From: Phanerodontia chrysosporium
Lineage: Eukaryota > Basidiomycota > Agaricomycetes > Polyporales > Phanerochaetaceae
Direction: 5' to 3'
DNA: 64,000 nt
Assembly (NCBI GenBank): GCA_001910725.1
Contig: MJGA01000002.1
Span: 1,674,001 to 1,738,000, forward strand
The position numbers and the translations under genes were made by a program. Positions 1-11,743 of the stretch are shown in pieces. Under the pieces are notes generated by a model, which saw only the letters and a program-made list of their open reading frames with translations, was not told the origin of the DNA and did not search any database. How positions within the stretch are numbered: the stretch's first letter is position 1; each line of letters opens with the position of its first letter.

Positions 1-566
1 GCCCTACTCGCCCGAGTCCGTGCCGTTCCACTCGCCGTACTACGAGGCCGTCAGCAGCCTCCCGCCGCCGCCCGCCGCCGCGGTCCCGCGCGCGTTCACC
101 GGCCCCGACCTCGACGACCTGCACCGCTTCGCGGGCCTCCCCAAGTCCACGCTGCCGCCGCTCCAGGAGCCCGCGGAGGCGGCGCCGCAGGGCGAGCCCG
201 CGAAGGCACGCCGAGCCCCGCGCCCACGGAAGAGTTCCCGTACCAGCCGCCGCCGCCGGGCACGCAGCGCGGGCACGCGCGCCGCGTGAGCGTGGTGATG
301 AAGAGCAAGGAGGAGTCCGACGCGGCGCCGTCCGCAGACGGGGCGCTCCCGCCGCGGAGCACGCGCCGCGAGAGCTGGATGCACCACCGGCAGCGCGACG
401 AGCCGGCGCACAGGGTGAGTCCACTGCCCGCCTCGCGCTCCGTGCGTGTCCGGGATGTTGTTCGCTGATGCACGCCGTTTCCTGCGTTTTCCTTCAGAGC
501 TGGCCGTATGCCCCCGACGTCTTTGCGGGTGTCGCGTCGCAGCAGAGCCTCCAGCTCATGCTGTGA
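1..566 (+). CDS. C-terminal part of a proline-rich protein, 5' end outside window
   Basis: The product is not recognised. The open frame enters from the left edge and encodes a proline-, alanine- and serine-rich tail (SPYYEAVSSLPPPP, then EEFPYQPPPP). A phase-0 intron runs from GTGAGT at 415 to CAG at 497, and the last exon (498-566) ends in SQQSLQLML and TGA. The reading changes frame near 205: the first frame reads EPAEAAPQGEPAK and the next GTPSPAPTEEFPYQ, as if one G were missing from the GG at 205-206. With that base restored the protein is continuous to the stop. Low-complexity, probably disordered C-terminus. No domain is visible, so no function is offered. Confidence 0.6.
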   Translation, partial: PTRPSPCRSTRRTTRPSAASRRRPPPRSRARSPAPTSTTCTASRASPSPRCRRSRSPRRRRRRASPRRHAEPRAHGRVPVPAAAAGHAARARAPRERGDEEQGGVRRGAVRRRGAPAAEHAPRELDAPPAARRAGAQGESTARLALRACPGCCSLMHAVSCVFLQSWPYAPDVFAGVASQQSLQLML

Positions 567-2435
567 GGGCCCGTCTGCCACGCGCGGGGCACGCCTCCCC
601 GCGGCAGCGTGCCCGCGCCATGCAACGAGGCGGCACCGCCTCGTTTAACTTTCCCTTTCGTCATCGCCTTCTCTGCCCACCATGCGACTCGCTTTCCCTC
701 TTTTCCAAGGCCCCCCCCCCCGCGCCTCGGGCTTCCGCGTCCGCCTCATGCACATTTCATCGGTACGATACCCTCCACCACGCGCACGAACCGCCGCCGT
801 TATCGCATGCCACACGCAAGTTCATTTGTCCAGCCCGCAAGCCACGACACCGCACCCATACTCACGTCGACCGCCACGTTATGCCTGTCCCGTCTCGCGC
901 ACATCGCTCTGTATTCTCGCCTGCCCACCATGCTCCGCTCTGGAATCGTGTCTCGTGCTCTCTCTGCTCCTCATGTATCTCTCAAACGCTCCATGGCTCC
1001 TCCCTGCCGGTCCCGGCACCTGTACCACTGATGTTTCCTTGTTGTTGTTCATCTCCGTAGTATTGTAGTATCCCGCAGCTACCCCCTCACACATACACGT
1101 CTCCTCGCCACATGTACACTTGGTAGTTAATTCGCGCGCTGCGCCCGGCGCCTGGACTGTATACTCTCTTGGATATCCGTCTCCCACATAGACAATGGCA
1201 CCCCCGATTTTTTTCTGCGTGCGGTGCACGAAAATTAACTGCAGAGGGAGAATCCTTGGGTGACTTGCCGGCTACGCCTCCAGCCGGACATGAACGGAGC
1301 CCGACCTGCGTTTTGCCGGAGCGCGCGCACGCACCAGCGAGTCCCCGGTGCGGCTCATCTCTGCAGACATTGACTCCTTCGCTGACCGAGCGCACAGGAC
1401 AGAAAAGACGACTCGGAAACCCAGCGCGACAGCCGGGACAAACGGCTCAGCGCGGACAATAGGAGAAATCCATGTGCGCCGCAGGCACATGAGAACCCCA
1501 CGGACAAAGCGGTCGCGACGCCCTGAGTACCGAGGGCCTGCAGGGACCAGAAAGGGTGTGGCCCGTGACCTCGGCACACCAAGCAGTAACAAAACAACAA
1601 CACGCGCACACGCGCAACCTGCGCAAACATCGCCTAGCCACCGGACGCAGTCCTCCGCGCATCCCGTTTTCCCCCAATCGAGATTCGCGCGGCCTAAGCC
1701 CTTTCCTGCCCGTGCGTTGTCGCCCGCGTCTCCAGGGGCACCTCCCACAGGTACGGGCCCCTGCGGGGATGGTCACGCGCAGCTGCAATAGGCGAAAACC
1801 AGAGGGGCCGCTGTCTGCGCGAAGCCGTATCGTTCGCGATCCGGGAGCTTGTAGAGTTACTGCGGACGGGGTCGTCGACGGCTTCTTCGCCTAGACGTCT
1901 CCACGGAAAACGCACGCTAGTCTACTAATAGCACGACGGGAACCATGGAATGGGGATCGATGCGGGCACACGCGGCAGAGCACTTTCTTTTCGAATGGAT
2001 GTGTAGATCCGTTATAAGGCAGCGCGGGAGGTATATAGATACACAGGTACACAAGAAGAAATGAACACAACAGATGGGAGGGAAGAGATAGCCAGGCCAA
2101 GCTGTAGACGGAGACGAGATGGAAACGGGCACAAAAGGAGACCAGAAAGATGAGCACAGATCGGGGGAATATGATGGGTGCAGAACAGACAGAGCCGAGC
2201 AATGTGATGTGGTGAGTGCATGGGAGTGTACGAGAAGGAAGAAGAAGAAAAGAAGAAAAACGGAAAGTGGAAGTGCGTGTGTTGTATTGTGAGGGGTATT
2301 TGTGATATTGCAGCAGATCCGGGGATACCAACAGACATGTGAAAGAGCTGAGCAGAGGCGCTCGAGTCCGTACTTTCGTGAGAAGAGTGAGCGGGGCTTT
2401 CGGAGATGAAGACAGGAATTCAAGAGTGTCGCGAT
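567..2435. other. Intergenic stretch between two genes that meet 3' to 3'
   Basis: About 1.9 kb. The first 500 bases are strongly C/T-rich on the + strand, as expected for a long 3' untranslated region. The rest has only short overlapping frames on both strands with no protein-like composition, splice structure or recognisable motif. Around 2220-2280 there is a purine-rich (GAAGAAGAAGAAAAG-like) tract on the + strand, which would be pyrimidine-rich in the transcript of the minus-strand gene ending at 2436. I see no RNA gene or mobile element. Confidence 0.5.
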
Positions 2436-4259
2436 TCATTGCCACATTGCACGCCACGCCTCGCGGTCGCGCTGGGCGGCAGCACGCAGCTCCTCGCGCG
2501 AGAGCCCGCCGCAGTGCCGCGGGTGGACACGGCTCGGCGTGCCGCGCTTGAGGTCGGGCATGATCCACTCGCGGATGCCGTGTGCATGGAATGTCGACAG
2601 GCGCGGCAGCTCGGGCGTCGACGAGATCTGAATCGTCATCGGCGCGGCAGGTGCCGGCGGGGCTTCGGGCGGGGGCGACGACAGCGGGACCGATGGCGCG
2701 CTGCTCGCGTCCGCCGCCTCCGTGCACACGTCCATGATGCTCTCGTGCTCGTCAGGAGCGATGGCGCCCGTCTCGCAGTCCGACCCGTCATCGTAGTCGT
2801 CGGCGTCAGAGTCCGAGTCCGACTCAAAGTCGAAGGACATGTCTGCGGCGTCCTCGATCTCGGACTCGCTCGGCTCTCGCTCGTCTTCGTCCCCGTCCTC
2901 GTCCATGTTATCCGGCGAATAGGTGGACGGCGTGTAGATCTTCATCTTCATGGTCAGATCTCTGATCGCGGAACCCGTTGTGCCCGATCGGCTAGAGTTC
3001 GCGACGTTTTTGACCGAGTCATCCTGGGGCTGCGTTTGTGGCTGCGGCTGCTGCGTCTGTTCCTCGGCCTTCTTGGGTTTTGGCGCCGGCTGTCCAAGGA
3101 CCTCCCGGAGCGCCTCCCAGGTTTTGCACAGGCCAATTCTAGCGATCGAGTCAGCATCATAGCACCGGTGAAACAAAACAAGAGACAGGCTGTGGACCCG
3201 GCGGAACACAGGGGAACGAGGCATCCACAAAGGGACCCTGATGAAATCGGCACTGCCATCATGCCATTTGCCCTGACAGACGCCCGTGCGCTTCGCATGG
3301 ATGGATGTGCATTTTCCTACAAATGCTGGACCCCAAACTGTGTTCCACCACGACGGTGGCGAGCCACCACCTCGACGGGACGATTATGAAGGTACGGCTT
3401 TTACTCACACTATGGCCATGCGCTCCTTGCAGGCGGTCACCCACAGCGAGTCCTGCTTGTTTCTCGACCGTCTTGTGGATTGCGCGGCCTGCTCGCAGGC
3501 CTGCTGTTCGGGCTCAGCGACAAGCTCTGGCTCGGGCTGGTTTTGGATAATGTCGATGCCCTCCACTGCGACGACAGGGGGCGGGACAACGGTGGTACTC
3601 GGGCCAGCGATGGGCTGCGGCGAGACATCGCCCGAGAAAAAGTCCGGCACAGGAGCGTCCTGCCACGTCTGGACAGCGACGTTGTCCGCTGGGAGGACAT
3701 CGCCAAACGGCGATAGGCCGAGCGGTGGCGACGGAAAGTGGACGGCGAGCGGATCGACGAGCGATGGGCTGTCGACGGCAATCGGGCTAGGCTGAGGGTG
3801 TGCATCTGGGGGGAAGACGTAGAGCGCGGCAGCGGCGATGGCCTGCTCGATGGCCACGTCAAAGGGCGAGGGCTGCGGCGGATCAGCTGGCGGGAAAGAG
3901 AAGCATGCGGTGAGTGAGACGGAGGCTTAGCAAGTGTGAGTCAATCAGACCTTGTGGCGGGGTGGCTAGAGCACCGAAGAGGGCCTCCTCGGGGTCGCTC
4001 TTGGCCTCTTGATGGGGCGGGGCTGGTCGTCGGGGGCATCGTCAGCGTCGGCGTTGGCCTTGCGCTTTGCGGCGAGGCAGTACTCGGGCTCGTGTGGGAC
4101 GAGGACGGGGGAGAGCGTGGGAAGGGAGGCGACGGCGGCAGCGACGACGGCGCGGGGGAGGACGGCCCTGGGGGTGGCGTCGGGGCGGGCCTGTGTGAGA
4201 TCGGGTGCGGGGAGGCCGATGGGCTGGTTCGGTGGCTGGCGAGGGACAATTACGGTCAT
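2436..4259 (-). CDS. Hypothetical acidic protein of about 496 residues
   Basis: Not recognised. Three exons fit: 3951-4259, 3409-3886 and 2436-3138, with introns of 64 and 270 nt. The start is the ATG at 4259 (MTVIVPRQ); an in-frame ATG at 4358 would add 33 residues. The N-terminal third is alanine/proline-rich with a basic KRKA patch, the middle contains VAIEQAIAAAALYVFPP and CKERMAI, and the last exon carries a short helical segment (LCKTWEALREVLGQ) followed by an acidic serine/aspartate stretch (ESDSDSDADDYDD) and a basic end (REAWRAMWQ). Near 4004-4011 the frame shifts from the KRKANADADDAPDD frame to the AKSDPEEALFGAL frame, as if one G is missing on the coding strand; adding it makes all three exons agree in phase. 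The charge pattern would suit a nuclear regulator, but that is only a guess. Confidence 0.55.
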
Positions 4260-4935
4260 GGCCAACAGAGACTCGGAGGGAAGGCAGACGGAGACGTCGG
4301 TGCCAAAAGGGGACAAGAGGGACGCTTGAAACGCTCTCCCCGAGGGAACTGTATTCACGATCTGAAAGCTATCTACGCTGCCAACGCTGGCTTCGCTTCA
4401 CTGCACTTGATGTTCGCAGCGAACGCTTCTTCGTTCGGGTGGCAAGTTGCGGTGGTGGCGAATGGGCGCAGAAACGTGCTGGCGGGTCGCGGTCAAGGCG
4501 AGGGCTGCGCAACCGTCTCCCCCATCAGTCAACAGCGTCACGTGCCGCTTTAGGGCAGACTGCGGGGGTCTCGTGTCGCCGCTGTGCCGCCGCGCGTGTG
4601 CACTGGGCGATGCGTCGTCGGGGACGGCGAGGACAGCGAGCAGGCAGCGACGGGCAGCAGAGGCAGCAGAGACCCCAGCCAGGAACGAAAGGGGCCGCGG
4701 GGGCGCATGACGTGCGGAGAGGTCGACGGTTTCGCTACGATCGCCAATCTCGGATCCGGCCAACTGCCACCACCGTTGAAGCGGTTCCAGCGATCGCCCT
4801 CTCCCCGAACCGTCGTCCCTGCCCAACAGGCCCCTGTCACATGCAGTCTGCTGTACACTCGTTCATTTCTACAACGGAACTATAAATCAAAAGAGAACGT
4901 CACAGGGTATACGGTCCATGTCCAAACACACTCTC
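4260..4935. other. Intergenic, promoter of the acidic gene and 3' region of TVP38
   Basis: About 675 bases between two minus-strand genes. It must hold the promoter and leader of the downstream gene and the 3' untranslated region of the TVP38-like gene. Frames of 80-140 codons occur on both strands but show only arginine- and proline-rich composition expected of GC-rich non-coding DNA. No TATA box, repeat or RNA gene is convincing. Confidence 0.4.
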
Positions 4936-7137
4936 TCATCGCACCCCTCGCTCGTCCGCCACAGGCGACTCCGCGTACCGTGCCACCGCGTCCCCGTACG
5001 GGTTCGGCAGCACAGACTCCCGCGCGCCGCCCCCTCCACTCGTCTCCCCAAACCGAGCCTGCGTCGGCGTCTGCTCCGCAGGCAGGTAGTTCCCTGTCGC
5101 CGTCGGCGTCACAGGCGAGTGTCCCACAGACCGCATCGGCGGCGGGCTCTGGCTGTACTGCGCCTGCACCCGCGGCGGCAGACGCGCGGCCTGCGCCACC
5201 GCAGCGTACGGGTCCTGGTACGGCGCCTGGCGAGACATCGGGTACGCGTTAGGCCCGCCGGCAATGTCCCATGAGGCTGTCGAACTGCTCGTGTTCTGTC
5301 TCAGCGGCGCGGCGCGGTACCCGTCGCTGCGTTCGCTCATGTACGGCGCAGGCGAAGACGACTCCGAAGAGCTGTTGCTGTCTATCCGCACAGGCGCCTT
5401 CCGCGGCTGAGGCGCATGCAGTGTCGGATCCGGCGCGTACCCGACAGCGCGACCGCTGCTGTCCCACTGCTGGTGCATCGAGTCGTTAAAGTTTGCCGTA
5501 AGCGGGAGCTCCGAATCCGAAGTACGGGGGTCGAAAGGAACGTCGGTCGTGGAGTGGAGCACAGAAGCGTTCGAGTACGGCAGATCACCGCCGACTGCTG
5601 CAAGCTTCCCTTGCCTATAATAGCCCGTGTGAGACCCCATGAACCTTGCAAGTGGCACACGCGCACGCACCTAGCCTTCCGCCGCTCATATATGACCTGC
5701 GGCTTGACTTTGGCCATCAGATGGTAGATGTACCACATTGCAACAAAGGTCACAACAACAGTCAAGCCAATCACGACATCCTTGATAATGGTATCCGTAG
5801 AACTAGAGCTCCCTGAGCAAAGCAACCACAATCATCTCAGTATCACAAACAGTGATTGTGGAAACGACGGTGACGCACCAGTCTCGGACTGCTCAAGGGC
5901 AACACCAAGGTATACCGTGATGAACTGCTTGGGCAAGGAGAGGAGCGCAGCCAACATGAAGGTCCAGATGCCCATGCCGCATGTCGCAAAGACCGCAGTC
6001 GTAACTAGGATCACAAGGTGAGATGAAGCATCAAAGCCAAACAAAATGTGTACGTGCAGTGTCCGGGAATGGCGCTGAACCGCGCGATGAGTGCAATCTT
6101 GAAGCCACCCTCGCGGACGATGCGAGCAAGGCAGGCATACTGGATCTTGGTCTTCTCGAGCTTCTCGCCTCGAGAGGAGCAGCAGTACTTGAACGCGCTG
6201 TAGAGCCATGAGCACTGACGTATGCCTCCCGCAGTAGTGACGTACTAGAAGTTACCGACTTCTCCGAGGAAGGTGCCTGCAGCGACGATGGCAAATCCGG
6301 GCCATAAGCCCCAGACAAGGCCGCACAGGATGGCGAGGATTTCATGACCAAAGAGCTACACAGGCTGGCGTGAGCGGCTGCCCAGAGCATGCACGTTCGA
6401 GCAGCAGCTTACCGGAGGGAACGAGATGACGAAAAAGATGGCTATTGGGATTAGCCAGCCTGCTGGTAGCCTAGAAGCACGGGTTAGCATTCGGCAATAC
6501 GAAACAAAGCCCAGTCCGAGCGCAACTTGGCGCCGGGGGTCTAGGCGAGGGCCTCGCGACGTAAACCAAAGTGTGGAGCGCGCCACACCCACGTAACTTC
6601 GCGAAACAAGAGGGGGGCTTGCTACCGGGCGTGGTGCCAAGGCATGTCTGCATGGCTACAAACGCCATAGAGACAGGTAGACTTCGCGCGCGGGAGATGC
6701 GCCCGGGGGCGGGTAATGTGTAGGCGGTTCGAGACTCACTTGTGCATCCAGTTAGCAGCCGGCTGTAGCCAGTTCACGATTTGCTTGTGGTAGACGGTGA
6801 ATAGCACGCTGACTATGGCTACAATGACACCCAGGACATAGTACCCTATAGGACGATACACAGTCAGCGTACGCCCTTAAAGGTGAGATAGACACGCACA
6901 GAGCCATTCCCTCCGAAACCAGTACTTCCAGGACTTCATAGCGTTGAAGTCGAACAAGTGCTTCTTCTTGAGCTCCTCGGTCTCGCTAGGCGTCGGGCTG
7001 GGCGTGCGGGATATTTGGCGCATGTTAACGGTGACATCCCCAGCGCTGTAATTGTTCATTTTGTGATAGTATGCCGCTGAGCCCACGGCGGGATTGTGTG
7101 GGTCGAGCGGCGGAGGGTAGCCGGGGCCACTGTTCAT
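4936..7137 (-). CDS. TVP38: Tvp38/DedA (VTT domain) Golgi membrane protein
   Basis: Member of the SNARE-associated/VTT family, whose yeast homologue Tvp38 is a Golgi membrane protein linked to vesicular trafficking. Eight exons fit: 6900-7137, 6740-6845, 6413-6470, 6246-6355, 6058-6197, 5879-6004, 5671-5812 and 4936-5644, about 542 residues. The N-terminus is soluble (MNSGPGYPPPLDPHNP), then come a membrane segment YYVLGVIVAIVSVLF, a re-entrant region LPAGWLIPIAIFFVISFPP, the VTT core with LFGHEILAILCGLVWG, GEKLEKTKIQYACLARI and IARFSAIPGHFTTAVF, a last membrane helix (VVIGLTVVVTFVAMWYIY) and a long serine/proline-rich tail. Intron 5 (6005-6057) must use a GC donor to keep the conserved PGHFTTAVF. 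The last junction needs a 26-nt intron (5645-5670) or a missing base. Intron 2 is long (269 nt). Confidence 0.88.
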
Positions 7138-8287
7138 GGTGGAAGGTTGTGGGAGTGGAGGTCGATGCGTCGGCCGAAACTACAAGAGATGAATGGAGCG
7201 AGAGAGAGAGCGAGCTGCCAGAGTCGGTATCGGCTTTGGGTTCGTCAGGGTTCGTGATGGAATAATGATACGGGAAGACCGAGGCCAGCGGCGGTCTTGG
7301 AGGATGGGCGTCGAGAGCAGATAGTGGTATCGCGAGTAGGAATCAAGGAGTAGTACAACTCAGCTCAGCTGGGAGCTAAGAAAGAGGGGACAGTCGTGAA
7401 TGACTTGAAGAAAACGGGTATGGGGCACCGGTCGTGCGTCGTGGTATGTCTCAAAAGCAGCGCACCCGCTGCAGGCAGTGCAACCGGGGAGCGGGCGCTT
7501 AGCCGAAGAACAATGATTCTCACGCCCAGCCTTGTCCTGGCTGATGCACTACGCACCTCAGAGCCCACCCTACGGGCCGAGCATGATGCACGAGGGTCGA
7601 AAGAGGGTCCTTTTGTCATGCGCACAAGCCAACGTCACCGCGCATGCGGACCTCTCGCAGCGGGCGTGCGGTGCACGGGGCGCCATGATCGCTACGGTTC
7701 GAGCCCTCCAATTGAACCTTGAGCACAGCAATCGCGCTGCGCAGCTGGGATCGGGGGAGCCCGTGGCAAAATGCGACTACCTCGCGGGTTCCACTAGTAA
7801 TGCAGGATGATAGCGTGGCGCCTACACAGCCCGCCATTATCTGCGATGATCGAGCATCTACAAGTAGCCATAAGCCCTCTCCGTCGTACACGACACGACG
7901 GGGTTGCAAAAAACACACTTAGACTATGTGCTGTCTCGACCGCTTTTCATGCGTGGCCATGCTAAGTCTGTGGCTTGCTGGCGTCGCGCCGAGAAAGCAC
8001 TGCTCGGGCCCCGTGGGCGCGCCCCACTTGGTGATGGTATGCAGCTCAGGCATGCAGTAGTACGTACGAATAAAGCACAGGTTACACAAAAGCATGATAT
8101 ATGAAAGCGTGGCTCGCATCTGAACCACCGATGAGCACAAGGCCATAACGCATCGTACAAGACTTCTTGAACACCTTCCAAATCTGGGCGAGCACGCGTA
8201 TTGCCGAGAAACTCGCGTCCCCAGAACCCCACAGCCTGGTGGCGCTCCGTGATTCCGCTCGCGCCATATAGCACACCGCCAGCGAAC
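7138..8287. other. Divergent intergenic region between TVP38 and the Nudix gene
   Basis: About 1.15 kb serving as promoter space for two genes that read away from each other. Purine-rich GAGAGAGAGAGCGAG lies at 7199-7214 close to the TVP38 start. A minus-strand frame running from 8406 down to 7924 has a few protein-like stretches but overlaps the first Nudix exon in antisense and lacks an identifiable continuation. No other gene, RNA or repeat is visible. Confidence 0.4.
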
Positions 8288-9375
8288 ATGACATTACAGT
8301 CGAGCAACTCTGCTTCCACCATGACCATCACACAGACACAACCCATCGACCTGAGCAGACTCTCCAAGAAGTCCCAGCAGGCCATCGAACGACTCCTCGC
8401 ACACAAGGCAGAGGTGGTAGACTTGTACGTGCACGCGTTCAGGAGACACGCCTGTGCTAACAGCAGCCACAGGAGCAGGGTACCAAAATCAAAGCGCGCT
8501 GGGGTGCTCGTGCTCCTCTATGAGAAGGATGGCGTACTCCGAGTCTTGCTGACAACGCGTTCGAAAACGCTCAGGACGCATCCTGGGCAGACAGCGCTGC
8601 CCGGAGGAAAGATGGACGCGACTGACAGAGACATCGTAGAAACTGCCGTATGTATACCTTGTACACCGCACATACTTCTAATATACAACTGGACCCTGCA
8701 GTATAGGGAGGCCTTCGAGGAGGTAGCGCTTCCCCTGCAACATCCCAGCATACACACACTATGCGTGCTGCGACCTTTCATCGCATATACGAGACTCCTC
8801 GTCACCCCTGTCGTTGCTTTCCTATCAGATCATACTGTGCTTGACGATCTTGTGCCATCAGCAGGCGAGGTCGATGTCATTTTCGACCATCCCCTTGAAG
8901 CCTTGCTCGACCCCCATCTCAGTGCGCAGGAGAACCTCGTGGAGATTGGAAGTGAGCTGTGGCCTTATGAGGAGCAATACTATGTGAGTCCGCGCAGTTT
9001 GCATTATTACCGAAGACTCATCAGTTGTAGAATCATACCGACAGCCAATGGACATGGGTGGGCAACTCATGGTACAGGATGCATCGATTCAGGTCCTGTG
9101 CGTCTGCGATCAAAGGCCTCACTGCCGAGATACTGGTCAGTTGTCTCCCTCACGGTGTACTGCGTGCTCACTGCTATGCTATACGCTACGGCATACAGAT
9201 CATGACCGCAGTCGCTGCCTACGGACGGCCCCCGTCCTACTCGAGATACGCCCCAGGGCAGCCCACAACATTTGCTGACATCCTGCGTGCCCTGGACTCG
9301 GAATACTTCACAGAGCTGCGCGATGCGGGTTTGGCGGAGCCGCTGCCTGGCGGTGTGATTGTTGGTCGTGCATAG
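8288..9375 (+). CDS. PCD1: Nudix hydrolase, coenzyme A diphosphatase type
   Basis: Expected to cleave CoA or CoA derivatives to phosphopantetheine and 3',5'-ADP, in yeast a peroxisomal activity (Pcd1). Five exons: 8288-8424, 8473-8647, 8702-8983, 9031-9135 and 9199-9375, giving 291 residues with no frame break. The CoA-Nudix signature LLTTRSKTLRTHPGQTALPG precedes the Nudix box, which is split by intron 2: GGKMDATDRDIVETA then YREAFEEVALPL. The metal-binding REAFEE glutamates are present. The C-terminus has a TFADILRALDSEYF helix. The ATG at 8288 gives MTLQSSNSAS; a second in-frame ATG lies 33 bases on. I see no clear C-terminal SKL-type peroxisome signal (end VGRA), so location is uncertain. 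Confidence 0.88.
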
Positions 9376-9892
9376 CCTTTGCTTCTACCACAGCTTGATA
9401 GCACCCGACGTACCCGCAGGTCTTACTAGAATTTCTACTGTACATCCCATGGACCACCTCGGTGTAATGAATGTCACGGCGGCGCCTTGAGCCCCTTTGT
9501 TATTCATGTGTCCGCAGTAGAGACATGAGCGGTCTTAGCGGTGCCACACGCAGGTGTCAGACAGCTGCGCAGGACCAGTAAGAAGAGAGCGGGAGAGGCT
9601 GTGAAACGGTTGTGAAGTCATGGTGCTGACTAAGCAGAAAGATCCAGTTACGGTGCGGTGCGCGCGCGCAGCGCCTCACTCATCTCGATTCGCGACGACC
9701 CATCGCCCTGCTGTTCTACTCCTCTCCAGGCACTTTACGACTCTCACCGAACGACTCTCCGTGTTACGACCTCACGACTTTCTCCTTTCGAACCTCGCTC
9801 TTGTCCACAGTCTCAGACTCTTTGCACTCGATCTTTGAAGCTAGAGGACAAGTTCTCGTACACCGCGTCATCTCCCTCCTGAATCGAGCGCG
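9376..9892. other. Intergenic with C/T-rich leader of the next gene
   Basis: Holds the 3' untranslated region of the Nudix gene and the promoter and leader of the tetraspan gene. From about 9700 to 9835 the + strand is markedly pyrimidine-rich (CTCCTCTCC, GACTCTCACC, GACTTTCTCCTTTCG), the usual look of a fungal core promoter or 5' leader without a TATA box. Nothing else is evident. Confidence 0.45.
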
Positions 9893-11438
9893 ATGGCGTT
9901 TTCCGACCTTGTGCAAAGCATATCCTCGAAGGTGCTTCCTGAAAAGCGCGGTACGCTACCGTTGCAGCCATCGACGACTGGAGTAGGGATTGGAAGCGGC
10001 GGCCATGTTCCATTTGAGGATGATGTGAGTCTCCACTTCCTTTCATCGACTGAATGTTCGTCTCTCTCGTGCTGTCTTGTCTGGGAATGCTGTCATGCGG
10101 CCCTACCTTCCAAACCACGATGGTCATAATTGGCCGCTAGTTGGGAATCCCATACTTCCCTTCGCGCGTTACGTAATGGGCATGTTCATGTTCGACCTCC
10201 ACCTGCTGCGCTGCCTATGGGAGCAGAGACAGACGGCCTATTGGTGTTTCTGTTGTTCATCCCCCTGCTCTCGACTGTGTGGATATGGGTTCATATTCTC
10301 ATACCTCGTTGCCTACATGTGTTCTGACGCGTGTTACAGATGATCGTGTCGAAGCCGGCGATCATATTCTTTACCTCCCAGATATTCTTCAACTTCCTCG
10401 CGATGTGCTGTTTTGCCGGTGTGGCGTCGTTCCAGGCAAAGCACCACGTCGGTCCTTGTGAGTGTACCCCGCTTTCCCCCCGCTCTCGTCTCATGTCCGT
10501 CGCGACTTAGCGGGCCTGAGTGGATTTGCACTCTTCATCTCGATCATTGGCATGTTCTACTCGCTGTTCCTGCTCCTTGTCCCGTCATCTACGAGAAGTA
10601 CGACAAGGGCGCAAGACTCGCTCGCGCCCTGAAGGAGCTCCGCGTCGGGTTTATCCTGACCACCACCGGAGTTGTTGTCAGCTTGCTGATCTCGTGAGTA
10701 CACTACCCCTTGTGTATGACCGAGACTGAATGTGCTCGCAGGTTCATCACGACCATCTCAGCGTGGACACAACCAGGATGCAAGGACCCATCAAAAGACC
10801 CCCATGCAAAGGAGGGAGGGGATGATTTTAAGAATGGTCTCCCTGGTTGGTGTGCTACGAAGAAAGCTGGCGCGGTTTTCTTCTGGCTTGTGTTTGGTGA
10901 GCCGCTCGTGTGTGACTTGGAAACTAGATATCTGAACGCAATGCAGTGTTCTGGGTCGCTAGCCTGATCCTGACCATCTTGGATTGGCGCAATGGCAAGA
11001 GCACTCGCCCTCGCGACCCACCCTTCGTCCCACCAGTTGAAGACGCCACAGAACTCGACGAGGAGGATTCTCTCTACGATCGCCCGACCAAATCCGCCTA
11101 CGAACACTCGAATTCTAGCGGCCCTTCTCTGACAGCAACCGTTACTCCGGTGTGCCCACCGTGCCGTCCGCTGGCCCGTACTCGGGAGCCCCTCAGATCC
11201 CAAGACAGAGCTTCGACTCGTATGGCGCTTTCTCGGATCCTGCTCCCAGCGGCTTCGCTCCTCCAACCACCTCGCCTCCGAGCTTTGCGCCTTCGCTGAG
11301 CCCGCCTCCCGAGAACCCTCGCATCAGCCGCACTATGCAATACGCGGACCCGTACGCGCGGGTGCGTGATGCGGTCTCGCAAAGTGCGGCGGTGCCGGCT
11401 GCCCTGCCTACTCCTCGTACAACCCATACGGACCGTGA
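9893..11438 (+). CDS. Tetraspan (MARVEL-like) membrane protein with proline/serine tail
   Basis: Predicted integral membrane protein of about 360 residues. Exons: 9893-10024, 10340-10457, 10511-10693, 10742-10896 and 10947-11438. Four hydrophobic segments are visible: IIFFTSQIFFNFLAMCCFAG, LFISIIGMFYSLFLLLVPV, VGFILTTTGVVVSLLISF and VFFWLVF joined to FWVASLILTIL. A charged loop (EKYDKGARLARALKELR) lies between the second and third, and a cysteine pair (PGCKDP, GWCATKK) between the third and fourth. The tail is rich in P, S and Y and ends NPYGP. The topology resembles MARVEL/Sur7-type fungal proteins, a call from shape only. Three frame breaks occur at CCC runs (10581-10583, 11122-11124 and 11402-11404); one added C at each restores one frame to the TGA at 11436. 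Intron 1 is unusually long at 315 nt. Confidence 0.65.
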
Positions 11439-11743
11439 TTGACGAGAAGAGACGAACCTCAACAGATGTACATCGCGATGATTACTTATTGTTACCACTT
11501 CCTTTACGGCCTTCTCCCATGCTCTCACGGACTCTATCTATTCGCTACATGTTTGTTATATACGCAATGTGATGATAGGCTCTGTTCCCGAGCTCTGGTT
11601 TGTCCTCGCGCCGCGTCGCGCGGAAGCAAACGTCGGTGGGCGCTAGTGACGCGACACGGTTGGTTTATCAATCTAACCGTGGGAACGATCAATCCGAATA
11701 GATGCTTACCGCGACCTGTCACTTGGCCTCCTGCTCCTCCGCC
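11439..11743. other. Short intergenic spacer
   Basis: About 300 bases between two + strand genes. It starts AT-richer (terminator side, TGTTTGTTATATACGCAATG) and becomes GC-richer toward the next ATG. No regulatory motif is clear enough to name. Confidence 0.35.

Noticed and set aside
7924..8406. Minus-strand frame with stretches such as YGASGITERHQAVGFWGREF
   Set aside because: It lies antisense to the first Nudix exon, has no clear start or splice continuation, and no recognisable family; probably chance.
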